Assembly (NCBI RefSeq): GCF_007993935.1
Contig: NZ_VITY01000024.1
Location: 21,798-85,797, forward strand
Length of the DNA: 64,000 nucleotides
Reading direction: 5' to 3'
From: Bradyrhizobium macuxiense
GTDB lineage: Bacteria > Pseudomonadota > Alphaproteobacteria > Rhizobiales > Xanthobacteraceae
Positions 33,479-42,539 of this stretch are shown one piece after another. A program made the translations under genes and the position numbers. Below the pieces are notes generated by a model that saw nothing but the letters and a program-made list of their open reading frames with translations, did not search any database and was not told where the DNA came from. The number at the start of each line of letters is the position of its first letter. Positions within the stretch are counted from its first letter, which is position 1.

Positions 33479-34912
33479 CTAGCGATCCGATCTGCGCCGG
33501 ATGAACAGGTAATTCGGCACGAAGCCGGCAATGGTGATCGCGATCATGATCCACCAGCCGCGCTGGAATGCCGCGATCCTGTCAGCCATTGTGGCCGGCG
33601 TAGCCAGGATTGCCACAAAGATCGCGACGCCGATCGCCAGCGCCGCCTGCCGGATCATGTTGATGATGCCGGAGCCGGTTGCGAACGACGACGGCGGCAG
33701 CGAGCCGGCGCCGACGCCCATGAGGGTCGGAAAGGTCAACCCGACGCCGACACCCGTGAGCATCATGCCGACCACAAAAGCAGGCATGTTGGGGTCTGCA
33801 CCAAGCAGCGTTGCCCAGATCAAGAGGCCGCCCGCGAACGACATGATGCCGGCGGATACGACGGCGGCCGCACCAAACCGCGCGATCAGGCGACCGGCGA
33901 ACAACAGAGACGTGAACGGGACAAGCAGCGGACCCGGCGCGATCGCAAGGCCGGTCTTCAGGGCCGACCACCCCCACACGGTCTGCTCCCACAACGCCAC
34001 CGACAACAGCATCGCGCCGAAAGCCGCGGAGTAAGGCGCCATGACCAGCGTCGCGCCGGTAAACGGCCTGACCGTAAACAGTGCGGGATCGACGAACGGG
34101 TTCTTCGAACGAAGACAGTGCCACGCGAAGGCGGCGAGCGAGAGGCCCGCGACGGCAAAGCCGAGCATGACGCCGCGCGAGCTCCATCCCCAGTCATTCG
34201 CCTTCACGATTCCGAATGTCAACGCACCGATGCCGGAAGTCACCAGCAGCGCCGCCCACCAGCTCGGACGCGGCACGTCGTGGCCGGGCACCTCGGGCAG
34301 TTTGAGCCAGCCGATGATCAGTGCGACGACGCCGATCGGGACATTGACGATGAAGATCCAGCGCCAGTCGAAAGTGACCAGCACGCCGCCTGCCAGCGGC
34401 CCGAGCGCGGCCGCAAGTCCGCCGATCGCCGTCCAGGTCCGGACCGCACCTGCCCGCTGGTCGGGCGGAAACGACGCCAGCAGCAGGCCGATCGAGGTCG
34501 GGGTCATCAACGCAGCACCGGCGGCCTGCGCGACGCGGGCCACGACCAGCAATTCGACGTTAGGCGCAAGCGCGCAGGCCGCCGACGCCGCCGTGAACAG
34601 CGCAACGCCGAGCAGAAAGCTCAGATTGCGGCTGTGGCGCTCCGCCAGACGGCCGAAAAACACTAACAGCGCCGCATAGCCGATTGCATAGCCGTTGAGG
34701 ATCCAGGACAGATCCTCGAGCGAGGCGCCGCGGAATTCCTGCGCGATGTTCGGCAGCCCGACATTGACGATGAACAGGTCGAGATTTGCGAGGCAGATGC
34801 CGACCGATACGATCGCGAGTACCTGACGCGGTGAGGCCGTTGCGACCCGAACCCGCGGCCGCGCGTCAGTTCGGATAGCCAGCCCGATCGTCTCCGCCTC
34901 GATCTCCGACAT
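33479..34912 (-). CDS. MFS multidrug exporter, DHA2 (EmrB/QacA) family
   Basis: 477 residues, about 14 membrane helices. DHA2 landmarks are present: DLFIVNVGLPNIAQEF (helix 1 motif D1), GRLAERHSRN (motif A variant), and RVAQAAGAALMTPTSIGLL and WRWIFIVNVPIG (motif C region). It probably exports drugs or toxic hydrophobic compounds using the proton gradient. ATG 34912 has GGAGG at spacing 5; the in-frame ATG at 34924 overlaps that site. The divergent MarR gene and twin palindromes indicate repression that is relieved by a ligand. Confidence 0.92.
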   Translation of the reverse strand: MSEIEAETIGLAIRTDARPRVRVATASPRQVLAIVSVGICLANLDLFIVNVGLPNIAQEFRGASLEDLSWILNGYAIGYAALLVFFGRLAERHSRNLSFLLGVALFTAASAACALAPNVELLVVARVAQAAGAALMTPTSIGLLLASFPPDQRAGAVRTWTAIGGLAAALGPLAGGVLVTFDWRWIFIVNVPIGVVALIIGWLKLPEVPGHDVPRPSWWAALLVTSGIGALTFGIVKANDWGWSSRGVMLGFAVAGLSLAAFAWHCLRSKNPFVDPALFTVRPFTGATLVMAPYSAAFGAMLLSVALWEQTVWGWSALKTGLAIAPGPLLVPFTSLLFAGRLIARFGAAAVVSAGIMSFAGGLLIWATLLGADPNMPAFVVGMMLTGVGVGLTFPTLMGVGAGSLPPSSFATGSGIINMIRQAALAIGVAIFVAILATPATMADRIAAFQRGWWIMIAITIAGFVPNYLFIRRRSDR

Positions 34913-34929
34913 CGCATCCTCCATATATG

Positions 34930-34964
34930 TGCATATGCATCTATTGCTATTAGGTGCATATGCA
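34930..34964. promoter_or_regulatory. Twin palindromic operators (MarR sites)
   Basis: TGCATATGCA occurs at 34930-34939 and again at 34955-34964, each a perfect palindrome, 25 bp apart, both inside GTGCATATGCAT. They lie between the divergent MFS gene (start 34912) and the MarR gene (start 34994), in unusually AT-rich sequence. Confidence 0.75.
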
Positions 34965-34993
34965 TGTATATGTCAAGCGTGTTGGAGGCAGTG

Positions 34994-35452
34994 ATGGCGA
35001 AGATGGAAACCAGCCGGTGCAATCTCACGGCGTTGCGCAAGGCGACGCGGCGCGTGTCGCAGCTATACGATCAAATCCTTGCGACATCAGGGCTGCGCGG
35101 CACGCAACGGGCCATTCTGGTCTATGTCAAACGCTCGGGTGCACCGACGATGGGCGAGCTTGCCGCCGCCCTGGTGCTCGACCGCACCGCGCTGAACCAC
35201 AACCTCAAGCCGCTGGAGCGCGACGGCCTTTTGACCATCAACGTCGACAAGAATGACCGCCGCAGCCGGCTGGTGCGGCTGACCAAACGCGGCGAAGCGA
35301 GGCTCGATGAGTCGCGGGCCGCCTGGCTCGAGGCGCAGGAGCGCTTCGAGACGGCGTTTGGCGCCAGGCAGGCCGCAGATCTGAGGCAGACGCTCGAACT
35401 GGTCGCCGCGCTCGAATTCGGTGAGCGCGCGGCGGATCTGCCGGCGCCTTGA
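34994..35452 (+). CDS. MarR family transcriptional regulator
   Basis: 152 residues. The winged HTH reads SGAPTMGELAAALVLDRTAL (recognition helices) and VDKNDRRSRLVRLTKRGEAR (wing), the classic MarR pattern, with dimerisation helices on both sides. ATG 34994 is chosen for GGAGG at 34984-34988; a longer frame from 34964 would start inside the operator. It is divergent from a DHA2 exporter and almost certainly represses it. The ligand is unknown. Confidence 0.92.
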   Translation: MAKMETSRCNLTALRKATRRVSQLYDQILATSGLRGTQRAILVYVKRSGAPTMGELAAALVLDRTALNHNLKPLERDGLLTINVDKNDRRSRLVRLTKRGEARLDESRAAWLEAQERFETAFGARQAADLRQTLELVAALEFGERAADLPAP

Positions 35453-35465
35453 TCGACTTCAAATG

Positions 35466-35497
35466 AAAAGCGGCCCGGCGTCACCGCCGGACCGCTC
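35466..35497 (-). terminator. Terminator for the thiolase gene
   Basis: AGCGGCCCGGCG and CGCCGGACCGCT form a 12-bp stem with one mismatch and a 4-base loop; on the minus strand TTTTCATTT follows. It lies 29 bp past the thiolase stop and 14 bp past the convergent MarR stop. Confidence 0.75.
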
Positions 35498-35525
35498 GTT
35501 CTCATGCAATCAGTATCGATCGCGC

Positions 35526-36698
35526 TCAGCTGTAGATCTCGAACAGGCCTGCGCCGCCCTGACCACCGCCGATGCACATGGTCACGACGCCCCACTTGGC
35601 CTTGCGGCGGCGGCCTTCCTGCAAGAGGTGGCCGGTGAGCCGGGCGCCGGTCATGCCGAACGGATGACCGATCGCGATCGAGCCGCCGTTGACATTGTAC
35701 TTCTCGGGATCGATGCCGAGCTGGTCGCGCGAATAGAGGCACTGGCTGGCGAACGCCTCGTTGAGCTCCCAGAGGTCGATGTCGTCGACCTTCAGGCCGT
35801 GGCGCTTGAGCAGCTTCGGCACGGCAAACACCGGACCGATGCCCATCTCGTCGGGCTCACAGCCGGCCGAGGCCCAGGCGACAAAGCGGCCGAGCGGGTT
35901 GAGGCCGCGCTTCTCGGCGTCCTTGGCTTCCATCAGCACCACGGCGGCGGCGCCGTCGGACAGCTGGCTGGCATTGCCGGCGGTGACGAACTTGCCCGGG
36001 CCCTTGACCGGCTCGAGCTTGGCAAGGCCTTCCAGCGTGGTCTCGGGGCGGTTGCACTCGTCGCGATCGACCACGTAGTCGACGATCGACTCGGCCTTGG
36101 TCGCCTTGTCGACCACCTTCATCTTGGTCTTCATGGGGACGATTTCGTCCTTGAACTTGTTGGCCTGCTGCGCGGCAGCCATGCGGCGCTGCGACTCCAG
36201 CGAATACTCGTCCTGGTATTCACGGCTGAGCTTGTAGCGCTCGGCGACGATGTCGGCGGTGTCGATCATCGCCATGAAGATGTCGGGCGCGGTCTTGAGC
36301 AGATCCGGATCGATCGATTCCTTCGGCGAGCCGCCGCCGGGAATCGAGATGCTCTCGACGCCGCCGGCGACGATGCAATCGGAGCCATCCGAACGAATGG
36401 AATTGGCAGCCATCGCGATGGTCTGCAGGCCCGACGAGCAGAAGCGGTTCACGGAGACGCCCGCGGTCGACTTCGGCAGGCCGGCGAGCAGCGCGGCCTG
36501 GCGGCCGATGTTCGGCGCGCCATGCGCGCAATTGCCGAGATAGCAGTCCTCGACATAATCCTTGTCGACGCCGGCGCGATCGACCGCGTGCTTGATGGCG
36601 TGCGCGGCGAGCGACATCGGCGGGGTGATGTTGAATCCGCCACGGCCGGACTTCGCCAGGCCGGTGCGCGCGTAGGAAACGATTACGGCTTCACGCAT
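35526..36698 (-). CDS. Thiolase family acetyl-CoA C-acyltransferase
   Basis: 390 residues, cytoplasmic. All thiolase active-site residues are visible: nucleophile Cys87 (NRFCSSGLQT), His345 (SIAIGHPFGMTGAR) and Cys375 (TMCIGGGQGG). The enzyme interconverts acyl-CoA plus acetyl-CoA and 3-ketoacyl-CoA, in fatty-acid degradation or related short-chain pathways. The chain-length preference cannot be told from sequence. It is monocistronic as far as visible; no hydroxyacyl-CoA dehydrogenase is adjacent. Confidence 0.94.
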   Translation of the reverse strand: MREAVIVSYARTGLAKSGRGGFNITPPMSLAAHAIKHAVDRAGVDKDYVEDCYLGNCAHGAPNIGRQAALLAGLPKSTAGVSVNRFCSSGLQTIAMAANSIRSDGSDCIVAGGVESISIPGGGSPKESIDPDLLKTAPDIFMAMIDTADIVAERYKLSREYQDEYSLESQRRMAAAQQANKFKDEIVPMKTKMKVVDKATKAESIVDYVVDRDECNRPETTLEGLAKLEPVKGPGKFVTAGNASQLSDGAAAVVLMEAKDAEKRGLNPLGRFVAWASAGCEPDEMGIGPVFAVPKLLKRHGLKVDDIDLWELNEAFASQCLYSRDQLGIDPEKYNVNGGSIAIGHPFGMTGARLTGHLLQEGRRRKAKWGVVTMCIGGGQGGAGLFEIYS

Positions 36699-36801
36699 TG
36701 TTTTCTCCCTCTGAGATGACGGTCATTGTGGCGCGTCGTGGCCCGTTCGTACACATTTTTCGTGCGGCGCAACAGCAATACCGGAGGCTCTGGAACGACA
36801 A

Positions 36802-36829
36802 ACGCCGCCTCCGGGGCCGGAGACGGCGT
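36802..36829 (-). terminator. Hairpin downstream of serA
   Basis: ACGCCGCCTCCGG and CCGGAGACGGCGT form a 13-bp stem with one mismatch and a 2-base loop; on the minus strand the run GGCGTTTGTCG follows. It probably ends the serA transcript. Confidence 0.6.
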
Positions 36830-36937
36830 CATGTTCCGCAGATCGGAATTTGTCTATGCTTGAACGGTATCTTCCCTCGTCATGCCCGGCACATCCCGGG
36901 CGACGAAGAGCCGCTCAAACAGCGTTTGAAACGTCTT

Positions 36938-36969
36938 CTTAGAACGTCAGCGCCTTAGAACGTGAGCGC
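36938..36969. repeat. 16-bp tandem duplication spanning the serA stop codon
   Basis: CTTAGAACGTCAGCGC (36938-36953) is followed directly by CTTAGAACGTGAGCGC (36954-36969), one mismatch. The second unit contains the serA stop codon (36955-36957) and its last codons; the first lies just past the gene, so the gene end has been duplicated in place. Confidence 0.85.
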
Positions 36970-38544
36970 TTTGGCCTGTTTCACCTGCGGCAGCGATTGC
37001 ACCTTGGCGAGCAGCTCCGCCGGCACCGCGCCGTCGACCTCGACCAGCGCAATGGCGTCGCCGCCCTGCTTGACGCGGCCGAGATGGAAAGTCGCGATGT
37101 TGATCTTGGCATCACCGAGCAAGCTCGCGAACGCGCCGATGAAGCCCGGCTTGTCTTCGTTGGTCACGTAGATCATAGACTTGCCGAATTCGGCGTCGAC
37201 GCGGATGCCCTTGATATCGACGAGACGCGGCTTGCCGTCGGCATAGACGGTGCCGGACACCGAACGCTCCTGGCGCTCGGTCGCGACGGTGACCGTGATC
37301 AGGCTTTCATAGTCGCTCTGCGCGGCGCGGACGACCTCGTCCACCACCATGCCGCGCTCCTTGGCGACGACAGGCGCCGAGACCACGTTGACCTCGCCCA
37401 GCATCGGCCGCAGCAGGCCGGACAGCACCGCGGAGGTGATCGCCTTGATCTTCATCTCGGCGACGTGGCCCTCATAGGTGATCGTGGTCTTGAGGATGCC
37501 GCTCTCGGTGAGCTGGCCGGCGAACGAGCCGAGCTTCTCGGCGAGCTCGATGAACGGCTTCAGCTTCGGCGCCTCTTCCGCCGTGATCGACGGGAAGTTG
37601 ACCGCGTTCGAGATCGCGCCCGACAGCAGATAGTCCGACATCTGCTCGGCGACCTGCAGCGCAACGTTCTCCTGCGCCTCGGTGGTGGAGGCGCCGAGAT
37701 GCGGGGTGCAGATCACGTTGGGATGACCGAACAGCACGTTCGTCGTGGCCGGCTCCTCGACGAACACGTCGAAGGCGGCGCCCGCGACATGCTTGGAATT
37801 CAGCGCATCGACCAGTGCCTGCTCGTCGACCAGCCCGCCGCGGGCGCAGTTGACGATGCGCACGCCCTTCTTCATCTTGGCGATCGCGGCCGCGTCGATC
37901 ACGTTGCGGGTCTTCTCGGTCAACGGCGTGTGCAGCGTGATGAAATCGGCGCGCTTCAGCAGGTCATCGAGCTCGACCTTCTCGACACCGATGTCCTTGG
38001 CGCGTTCGGGCGACAGGAACGGATCGAACGCGATCACCTTCATGCGCAGGCCGAGCGCGCGGTCGGCGACGATCGAGCCGATATTGCCGCAGCCGATCAC
38101 CCCGAGCGTCTTTGCGGTGATCTCGACGCCCATGAAGCGGTTCTTCTCCCACTTGCCGGCCTGGGTCGAGGCGTCGGCCTGCGGGATCTCGCGCGCCAGC
38201 GCCAGCATCAAGGTGATGGCATGCTCGGCGGTCGTGATCGAATTGCCGAACGGCGTGTTCATCACGATGATGCCCTTGGCGGTCGCGGCCGGGATCTCGA
38301 CATTGTCGACGCCGATGCCGGCGCGGCCGATCACCTTGAGCTTGGTCGCCTTCTCGATGATCTTGGCGGTCGCCTTGGTGGCCGAGCGGATCGCAAGGCC
38401 ATCATAGTTGCCGATGATCTCGGCGAGCTTGTCCTTGTCCTTGCCGAGGTTGGGCTGGAAGTCGACCTCGACGCCGCGATCCTTGAAGATCTGCACGGCA
38501 GCCGGGGACAGCGCGTCGGAAATGAGAACCTTGGGTTTTGTCAT
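36955..38544 (-). CDS. serA: D-3-phosphoglycerate dehydrogenase
   Basis: 529 residues, the long bacterial type. It makes 3-phosphohydroxypyruvate from 3-phosphoglycerate with NAD, the first step of serine synthesis. Visible: the nucleotide-binding loop LGVIGCGNIGSIVADRAL, catalytic Arg (VNCARGGLVDE), Glu (AAFDVFVEEP) and His (CTPHLGASTTEA). An intervening ASB domain and a C-terminal ACT domain (about 455-529, MIYVTNEDKPGFIGAFASLL) suggest allosteric control. It lies 170 bp after serC on the same strand. ATG 38544 gives the standard N-terminus MTKPKVLISD. Confidence 0.97.
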   Translation of the reverse strand: MTKPKVLISDALSPAAVQIFKDRGVEVDFQPNLGKDKDKLAEIIGNYDGLAIRSATKATAKIIEKATKLKVIGRAGIGVDNVEIPAATAKGIIVMNTPFGNSITTAEHAITLMLALAREIPQADASTQAGKWEKNRFMGVEITAKTLGVIGCGNIGSIVADRALGLRMKVIAFDPFLSPERAKDIGVEKVELDDLLKRADFITLHTPLTEKTRNVIDAAAIAKMKKGVRIVNCARGGLVDEQALVDALNSKHVAGAAFDVFVEEPATTNVLFGHPNVICTPHLGASTTEAQENVALQVAEQMSDYLLSGAISNAVNFPSITAEEAPKLKPFIELAEKLGSFAGQLTESGILKTTITYEGHVAEMKIKAITSAVLSGLLRPMLGEVNVVSAPVVAKERGMVVDEVVRAAQSDYESLITVTVATERQERSVSGTVYADGKPRLVDIKGIRVDAEFGKSMIYVTNEDKPGFIGAFASLLGDAKINIATFHLGRVKQGGDAIALVEVDGAVPAELLAKVQSLPQVKQAKALTF

Positions 38545-38714
38545 CGGAATGATCCGTTGCTGAACGATGCGTTTGAATACACGACGGCCGCGGGCACGAA
38601 GCCCGCTCGGCCACTCTGCGCGATAGTTGGCCGGGTCAACTAACGAAGACGCGCTTCGCGCTTTAGCCCGGCCATAACGATGATGAATGACGCGAGGCGG
38701 CCCAGGCCGCCTCT

Positions 38715-39887
38715 TTAAGCAGCCTTGGGCAGCGCCGCCTTGGTCTCGGCGAAGGCCCAGTCGATCCACTGCGTCAGCAGTTCGACGTCCTTTGCCTCGA
38801 CGGTGGCGCCGCACCAGATCCGCAGGCCTGCCGGCGCATCGCGGTAATACGCGAAGTCGAAGCCGGCGTTCTCCTTCTCCACCAGCGCGACCAGCTTCTT
38901 GCAGAAGTCGGCCTGCGCATCTGATGGAAGCGAGGTGATCGCGGGATCGGTGAACTTCAGGCACACCGAGGTGTTGGAACGGATCGCGGGATCCTTGGCC
39001 AGGAAGTCGATCCAGGGCGTCCGCGCCTTCCAGTCGGCGAGCGCCTTGGTGTTGGCGTCGGCGCGCGCGATCAGGGCCTTCAGGCCGCCGATCGACTTCG
39101 CCCAGCTCAGCGCGTCGAGATAATCCTCGACGCACAGCATCGACGGCGTGTTGATGGTCTCGCCTTCGAAGATGCCCTGGTTGAGCTTGCCGCCCTTGGT
39201 GAGGCGGAAGATCTTCGGCAGCGGCCAGGCCGGCTTGTAGGTCTCGAGCCGTTCCACCGCACGCGGCGACAGGATCAGCATGCCGTGCGCCGCCTCACCG
39301 CCGAGCGCCTTCTGCCAGGAGAAGGTGACGACATCGAGCTTGGCGAAATCGAGCGGCTGGGCGAAGGCGGCCGAGGTCGCGTCGCAAATCGTGAGGCCTT
39401 CACGGGTTGCGCTGATCCAGTCGGCGTTCGGCACGCGCACGCCTGAGGTGGTGCCGTTCCAGGTGAAGACGACGTCGGAGGCAGGATCGACCTTGGAGAG
39501 ATCGGGGATTTCACCGTAAGCCGCGTTCAGCTTGGTGACGTCCTTCAGCTTCAATTCCTTGACGATGTCGCTGACCCAGCCCTCGCCGAAGGATTCCCAG
39601 GCGAGCGTGGTGACGGGTCGCGCACCAAGCAGCGACCACAGCGCCATCTCGACCGCGCCGGTGTCCGACGCCGGCACGATGCCGATCTTGTAGTCCGCAG
39701 GCACTTCAAGCACTTCGCGCGTCAGTTCGATCGCGAGCTTGAGCTTGGCCTTGCCGACCTTCGCACGGTGCGAACGGCCGAGGGCGGCATCCTTGAGATT
39801 GTTGGGGTTCCAGCCGGGGCGCTTGGCGCAGGGGCCGGAGGAGAAATGCGGCACGTTGGGCCGCGAAGCGGGCTTCGCTGCAGTCAT
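38715..39887 (-). CDS. serC: Phosphoserine aminotransferase (alphaproteobacterial type)
   Basis: 390 residues. A PLP enzyme that converts 3-phosphohydroxypyruvate and glutamate to phosphoserine, next in the pathway after SerA. The PLP-lysine motif is VTFSWQKALGGEAAHG; the N-terminus NVPHFSSGPCAKRPGW and LGRSHRAKVGKAKL are typical of the divergent alphaproteobacterial SerC family rather than the enterobacterial one. It is transcribed with serA downstream, so the two form a serine-synthesis pair; serB is not in the window. Confidence 0.96.
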   Translation of the reverse strand: MTAAKPASRPNVPHFSSGPCAKRPGWNPNNLKDAALGRSHRAKVGKAKLKLAIELTREVLEVPADYKIGIVPASDTGAVEMALWSLLGARPVTTLAWESFGEGWVSDIVKELKLKDVTKLNAAYGEIPDLSKVDPASDVVFTWNGTTSGVRVPNADWISATREGLTICDATSAAFAQPLDFAKLDVVTFSWQKALGGEAAHGMLILSPRAVERLETYKPAWPLPKIFRLTKGGKLNQGIFEGETINTPSMLCVEDYLDALSWAKSIGGLKALIARADANTKALADWKARTPWIDFLAKDPAIRSNTSVCLKFTDPAITSLPSDAQADFCKKLVALVEKENAGFDFAYYRDAPAGLRIWCGATVEAKDVELLTQWIDWAFAETKAALPKAA

Positions 39888-39965
39888 AATCTACCCTTCC
39901 AGATAGCTGCCTCTCGGTGGGGAGAGGTTTCCCGCGGTCGGAGATAGTGGAAGGGTACCCAAACG

Positions 39966-40178
39966 TCAAGGAAGTTCAGACTTTTCCGGAACGATCGGGA
40001 GATCACGGCTGATTGATGGGGCGTTCTCGACCTGCTGCATCGTCTCCTGATCGAGCAAATCTGCCGCCAGAGTCATGATCTTAACTGCCTTGCGCCGGCT
40101 CGATATTTTCAAAATGCTCTTATCGCCGGCCAGCACGATGTACTCGTTGCCGACCCGCACGATCGAATATTCCGACAT
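39966..40178 (-). CDS. Small hypothetical protein, 70 aa
   Basis: 70 residues: a beta-rich N-terminus (YSIVRVGNEYIVLAGDKSIL), a basic helix (ISSRRKAVKIMTLAADLLDQ) and a disordered Pro/Glu tail. I know no function. The codon use is less GC-biased than the neighbours, but the reading is clean and the ATG is followed by a sensible protein. It stands alone upstream of serC. Confidence 0.55.
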   Translation of the reverse strand: MSEYSIVRVGNEYIVLAGDKSILKISSRRKAVKIMTLAADLLDQETMQQVENAPSISRDLPIVPEKSELP

Positions 40179-40346
40179 TCCAGTCCCCAGTTGCCCGCCG
40201 CCCCGTGGGAGACGTCCGACATACCGGACTCGTTCCGCCCCGTAAAATCACGGAGGCAGGCTTAGTTTATTGGCTGTTAACCGGATCGCGGAGCAGCGGC
40301 TACCGCAGGCATTGCCTTGTGAGCCGCACAACTTCGTGCGCGCAGC

Positions 40347-40817
40347 TCAAAAGCGTAGCGTCATGCCGACATGGCTGCGCGCGAATCCCAGCCGTTCATA
40401 GAAGCGCTGCGCGTCGACGCGCGTGTGATGCGTCAGCAACTCGACCAGCATGCAGCCTTGCGCACGCGCCTCGGCAACTGCCCATTGCACGAGCTGCTCG
40501 CCGATGCCGCGGCTGCGGCAGTGTTTTGCAACGCGGACGTCCTCGAGCAGGCCGCGCGAAGAGCCTTGCGAGCTGATCCCCGGCAGGACCGCAAGCTGCA
40601 GACAGCCGACCACGGCGCCCTCCCCGTCAACCGCGACGACGAGCTGCAGGTTCGGATCACGCTCGACCCGTGCGAAGGCGTCGTAATAGCTTTGCGGCAG
40701 CGGATTCTCGATCCGCTCGCGTGCGCTGCCGAGCGGATCGTCCGCCAGCATGCCGACGATGGCGGCGACATCCTCGCGCCGCGCGCGGCGGATCGTGATC
40801 GATGAGGCTTCAGTCAT
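40347..40817 (-). CDS. GNAT family N-acetyltransferase
   Basis: 156 residues. The acetyl-CoA pyrophosphate loop is visible: VRVAKHCRSRGIGEQLVQWA (R/QxxGxG/A type), with preceding strands RRAREDVAAIVGML and LLEDVRV, and the C-terminal HTRVDAQRFYERLGFARSHV. The substrate is unknown. ATG 40817 has GGTGGA upstream; the in-frame GTG at 40829 is less likely. It starts 18 bp after a glutathione S-transferase gene on the same strand and is probably co-transcribed with it. Confidence 0.88.
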   Translation of the reverse strand: MTEASSITIRRARREDVAAIVGMLADDPLGSARERIENPLPQSYYDAFARVERDPNLQLVVAVDGEGAVVGCLQLAVLPGISSQGSSRGLLEDVRVAKHCRSRGIGEQLVQWAVAEARAQGCMLVELLTHHTRVDAQRFYERLGFARSHVGMTLRF

Positions 40818-40835
40818 ATCGATGTCCACCAGAAG

Positions 40836-41426
40836 TCAGCGCACCGCCGGCAGCGCGAGCACATGCTCGGCATCGGCGATCCAGCGGCGGATCATGGGAT
40901 AGCGCTCGAGTTCGAGGCCGCCGTCCTCCGCCATGCGCGTGTAGGCGAGCAACGACACGTCGGCGAGCGAGAACGCATCGCCGACCAGGAACTGCGTGCC
41001 GGCAAGATGCCGCTCCAGGTGATCGAGCGCGACATAGCCGCGCTTGATCAGGTTCGGATCGATCTCGGAGACGGCCTTGCCGAGATACACGGTCTGAAAA
41101 CGGCATACGGCAACATAGGGCTCATGGCTGTTCTGCTCCCAGAACATCCAGGCATCCATCTGCGCCGCGCGATAGGGATCGGCGGGGATCAGATCGCTGC
41201 CGCGCGCGAGGTAGCGGATGATGGCGTTGGATTGCGCGAGCGTGCGGCCGTCATCGAGTTCGACCGTCGGCACCTGGCCCCAGCCGTTCAGCTTGAGGAA
41301 TTCCGCCGTCCGGCTGCCGCCCTTCATGGTGTCGATCTCGACCCATGTGTATGGCAACGCCAGTTTGTCGCACACCCATTTCACTTTCAGGCAATTGCCT
41401 GAATTGGCGTCGCCGAGGATTTTCAT
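40836..41426 (-). CDS. Glutathione S-transferase family protein
   Basis: 196 residues. The N-terminal thioredoxin-like domain (KILGDANSGNCLKVKWVCDK, then GQVPTVELDDGRTLAQSNAI with the cis-Pro and SNAI glutathione loop) and the all-helical C-terminal domain (DAFSLADVSLLAYTRMAEDG) identify a soluble GST. A Ser/Asn-rich active-site start suggests a beta/theta-like class. Its detoxification substrate is unknown. It is upstream of the GNAT gene in a probable two-gene operon. Confidence 0.9.
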   Translation of the reverse strand: MKILGDANSGNCLKVKWVCDKLALPYTWVEIDTMKGGSRTAEFLKLNGWGQVPTVELDDGRTLAQSNAIIRYLARGSDLIPADPYRAAQMDAWMFWEQNSHEPYVAVCRFQTVYLGKAVSEIDPNLIKRGYVALDHLERHLAGTQFLVGDAFSLADVSLLAYTRMAEDGGLELERYPMIRRWIADAEHVLALPAVR

Positions 41427-41497
41427 GTGAGGTCGCTCCGCTTGCGGAGCAACATCGGATCAGCCGCACATTGCGGTGTCAAGCGACGCAGCGCGCG

Positions 41498-42349
41498 TCA
41501 GAACTTGTAGCCGATGGCAGCACGTACGCTGTTCTGCGTGACCGACGTGTTCTTGACCGGCATGAACTTGACGTATTCCCACTCGCCGCGCACGAAAACA
41601 CAGTTCCACAGCATGTATTCCAGGCCAAGACCAGCGGTCCATCCGGCAACGTAAGCGTCCGTCTTCGCATCCGTTGCGGTTTGGGAAAACTGCGGGAGTG
41701 CAAAGGTGGTCGAACTTCCGTCGGCAAAGTTGATCGTTCTGTTCACGGAGCTCGTGACCGTGCGCGAAACATCCATTCGGCCGACCGCAAGGCCGCCGAA
41801 GGCGTAGGGAAGGAAGTCACCGGTTGCCCAACCCGCGCGGCCGCGGAATGTCATCTCATCCTTGAGCTTCAGCGAAGCGCTTCCGTTCAACGTCACGCCG
41901 TCGGCGGCACTGGCGCCGGCTGGCAGGACCAGGGTTGGTTGTGCGACTTGAATCGGACCCAGACTTCCGGAGGTCGTTGTCGTAAGTCCGGACCAATAAG
42001 TATAGTTTGCTTCGACACCCACCACGACGTCGTCATACTGCCAGTTGCGCCCGACAAACGCTCCGAAGCCCGAGCTTTGCGCATTGACCCGACCCAGCAG
42101 ATTGAATTGGGATGTCGGCGCCTGCAGCGTGGTGTTGCGGAATATGGAATTGGTCAGGGATGCAACGCTGCCGCCAAAGTCGGTGTTGATCCATGTCTGG
42201 CCGACCTGACCGCCGACATACCAGCCGTCCCAGTTTCTGGTTGGTGCGCTGGAAGCGGGCAGACTGCCGCGAAGGAACTCCGGCATGTCGGCCGCCTGCG
42301 CGCCGGTCACCGCCCCGAACATCATCGCCGCCAGCAAGAACCTACGCAT
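41498..42349 (-). CDS. Outer-membrane beta-barrel protein (Omp25/RopB-like)
   Basis: 283 residues. A signal peptide is visible (MRRFLLAAMMFGAVTGAQAA). The mature part alternates hydrophobic strands (NWDGWYVGGQVGQTWINTDF, FGAFVGRNWQYDDVVVGVEA, AYVAGWTAGLGLEYML) and ends in AAIGYKF, the aromatic C-terminus needed for barrel insertion. Typical of the small rhizobial Omp25-type proteins, of structural or host-contact interest. ATG 42349 has GGAG at spacing 7. It lies next to a second barrel gene but is separated by a terminator. Confidence 0.85.
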   Translation of the reverse strand: MRRFLLAAMMFGAVTGAQAADMPEFLRGSLPASSAPTRNWDGWYVGGQVGQTWINTDFGGSVASLTNSIFRNTTLQAPTSQFNLLGRVNAQSSGFGAFVGRNWQYDDVVVGVEANYTYWSGLTTTTSGSLGPIQVAQPTLVLPAGASAADGVTLNGSASLKLKDEMTFRGRAGWATGDFLPYAFGGLAVGRMDVSRTVTSSVNRTINFADGSSTTFALPQFSQTATDAKTDAYVAGWTAGLGLEYMLWNCVFVRGEWEYVKFMPVKNTSVTQNSVRAAIGYKF

Positions 42350-42472
42350 CGCAACGCTCCATCCCACTCATCGAATGCGCGTCGATCATCGCCTGTTAAC
42401 CTTAACCAATCGTTGTCGCCGGCGGCTTTCGACTACGCAAGTTGCAAAAGCTCGCGACGCGATCGGCAACGG

Positions 42473-42503
42473 AAAACGGCGCGGGATGATCCCGCGCCGT
42501 TTT
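42473..42503 (-). terminator. Terminator between the two barrel genes
   Basis: AAAACGGCGCGGGAT and ATCCCGCGCCGTTTT form a perfect 15-bp stem with a 1-base loop and T/A-rich flanks. It follows the minus-strand gene at 42540-43391 and separates it from the next barrel gene. Confidence 0.88.
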
Positions 42504-42539
42504 CAATCGTTAACCGTGAAGGGGCCAAATTAACCCTTA

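Noticed and set aside
36955..39135. serA frame extended to 39135 through serC
   Set aside because: The extension overlaps serC on the same strand in another frame, and SerA is full length from 38544.
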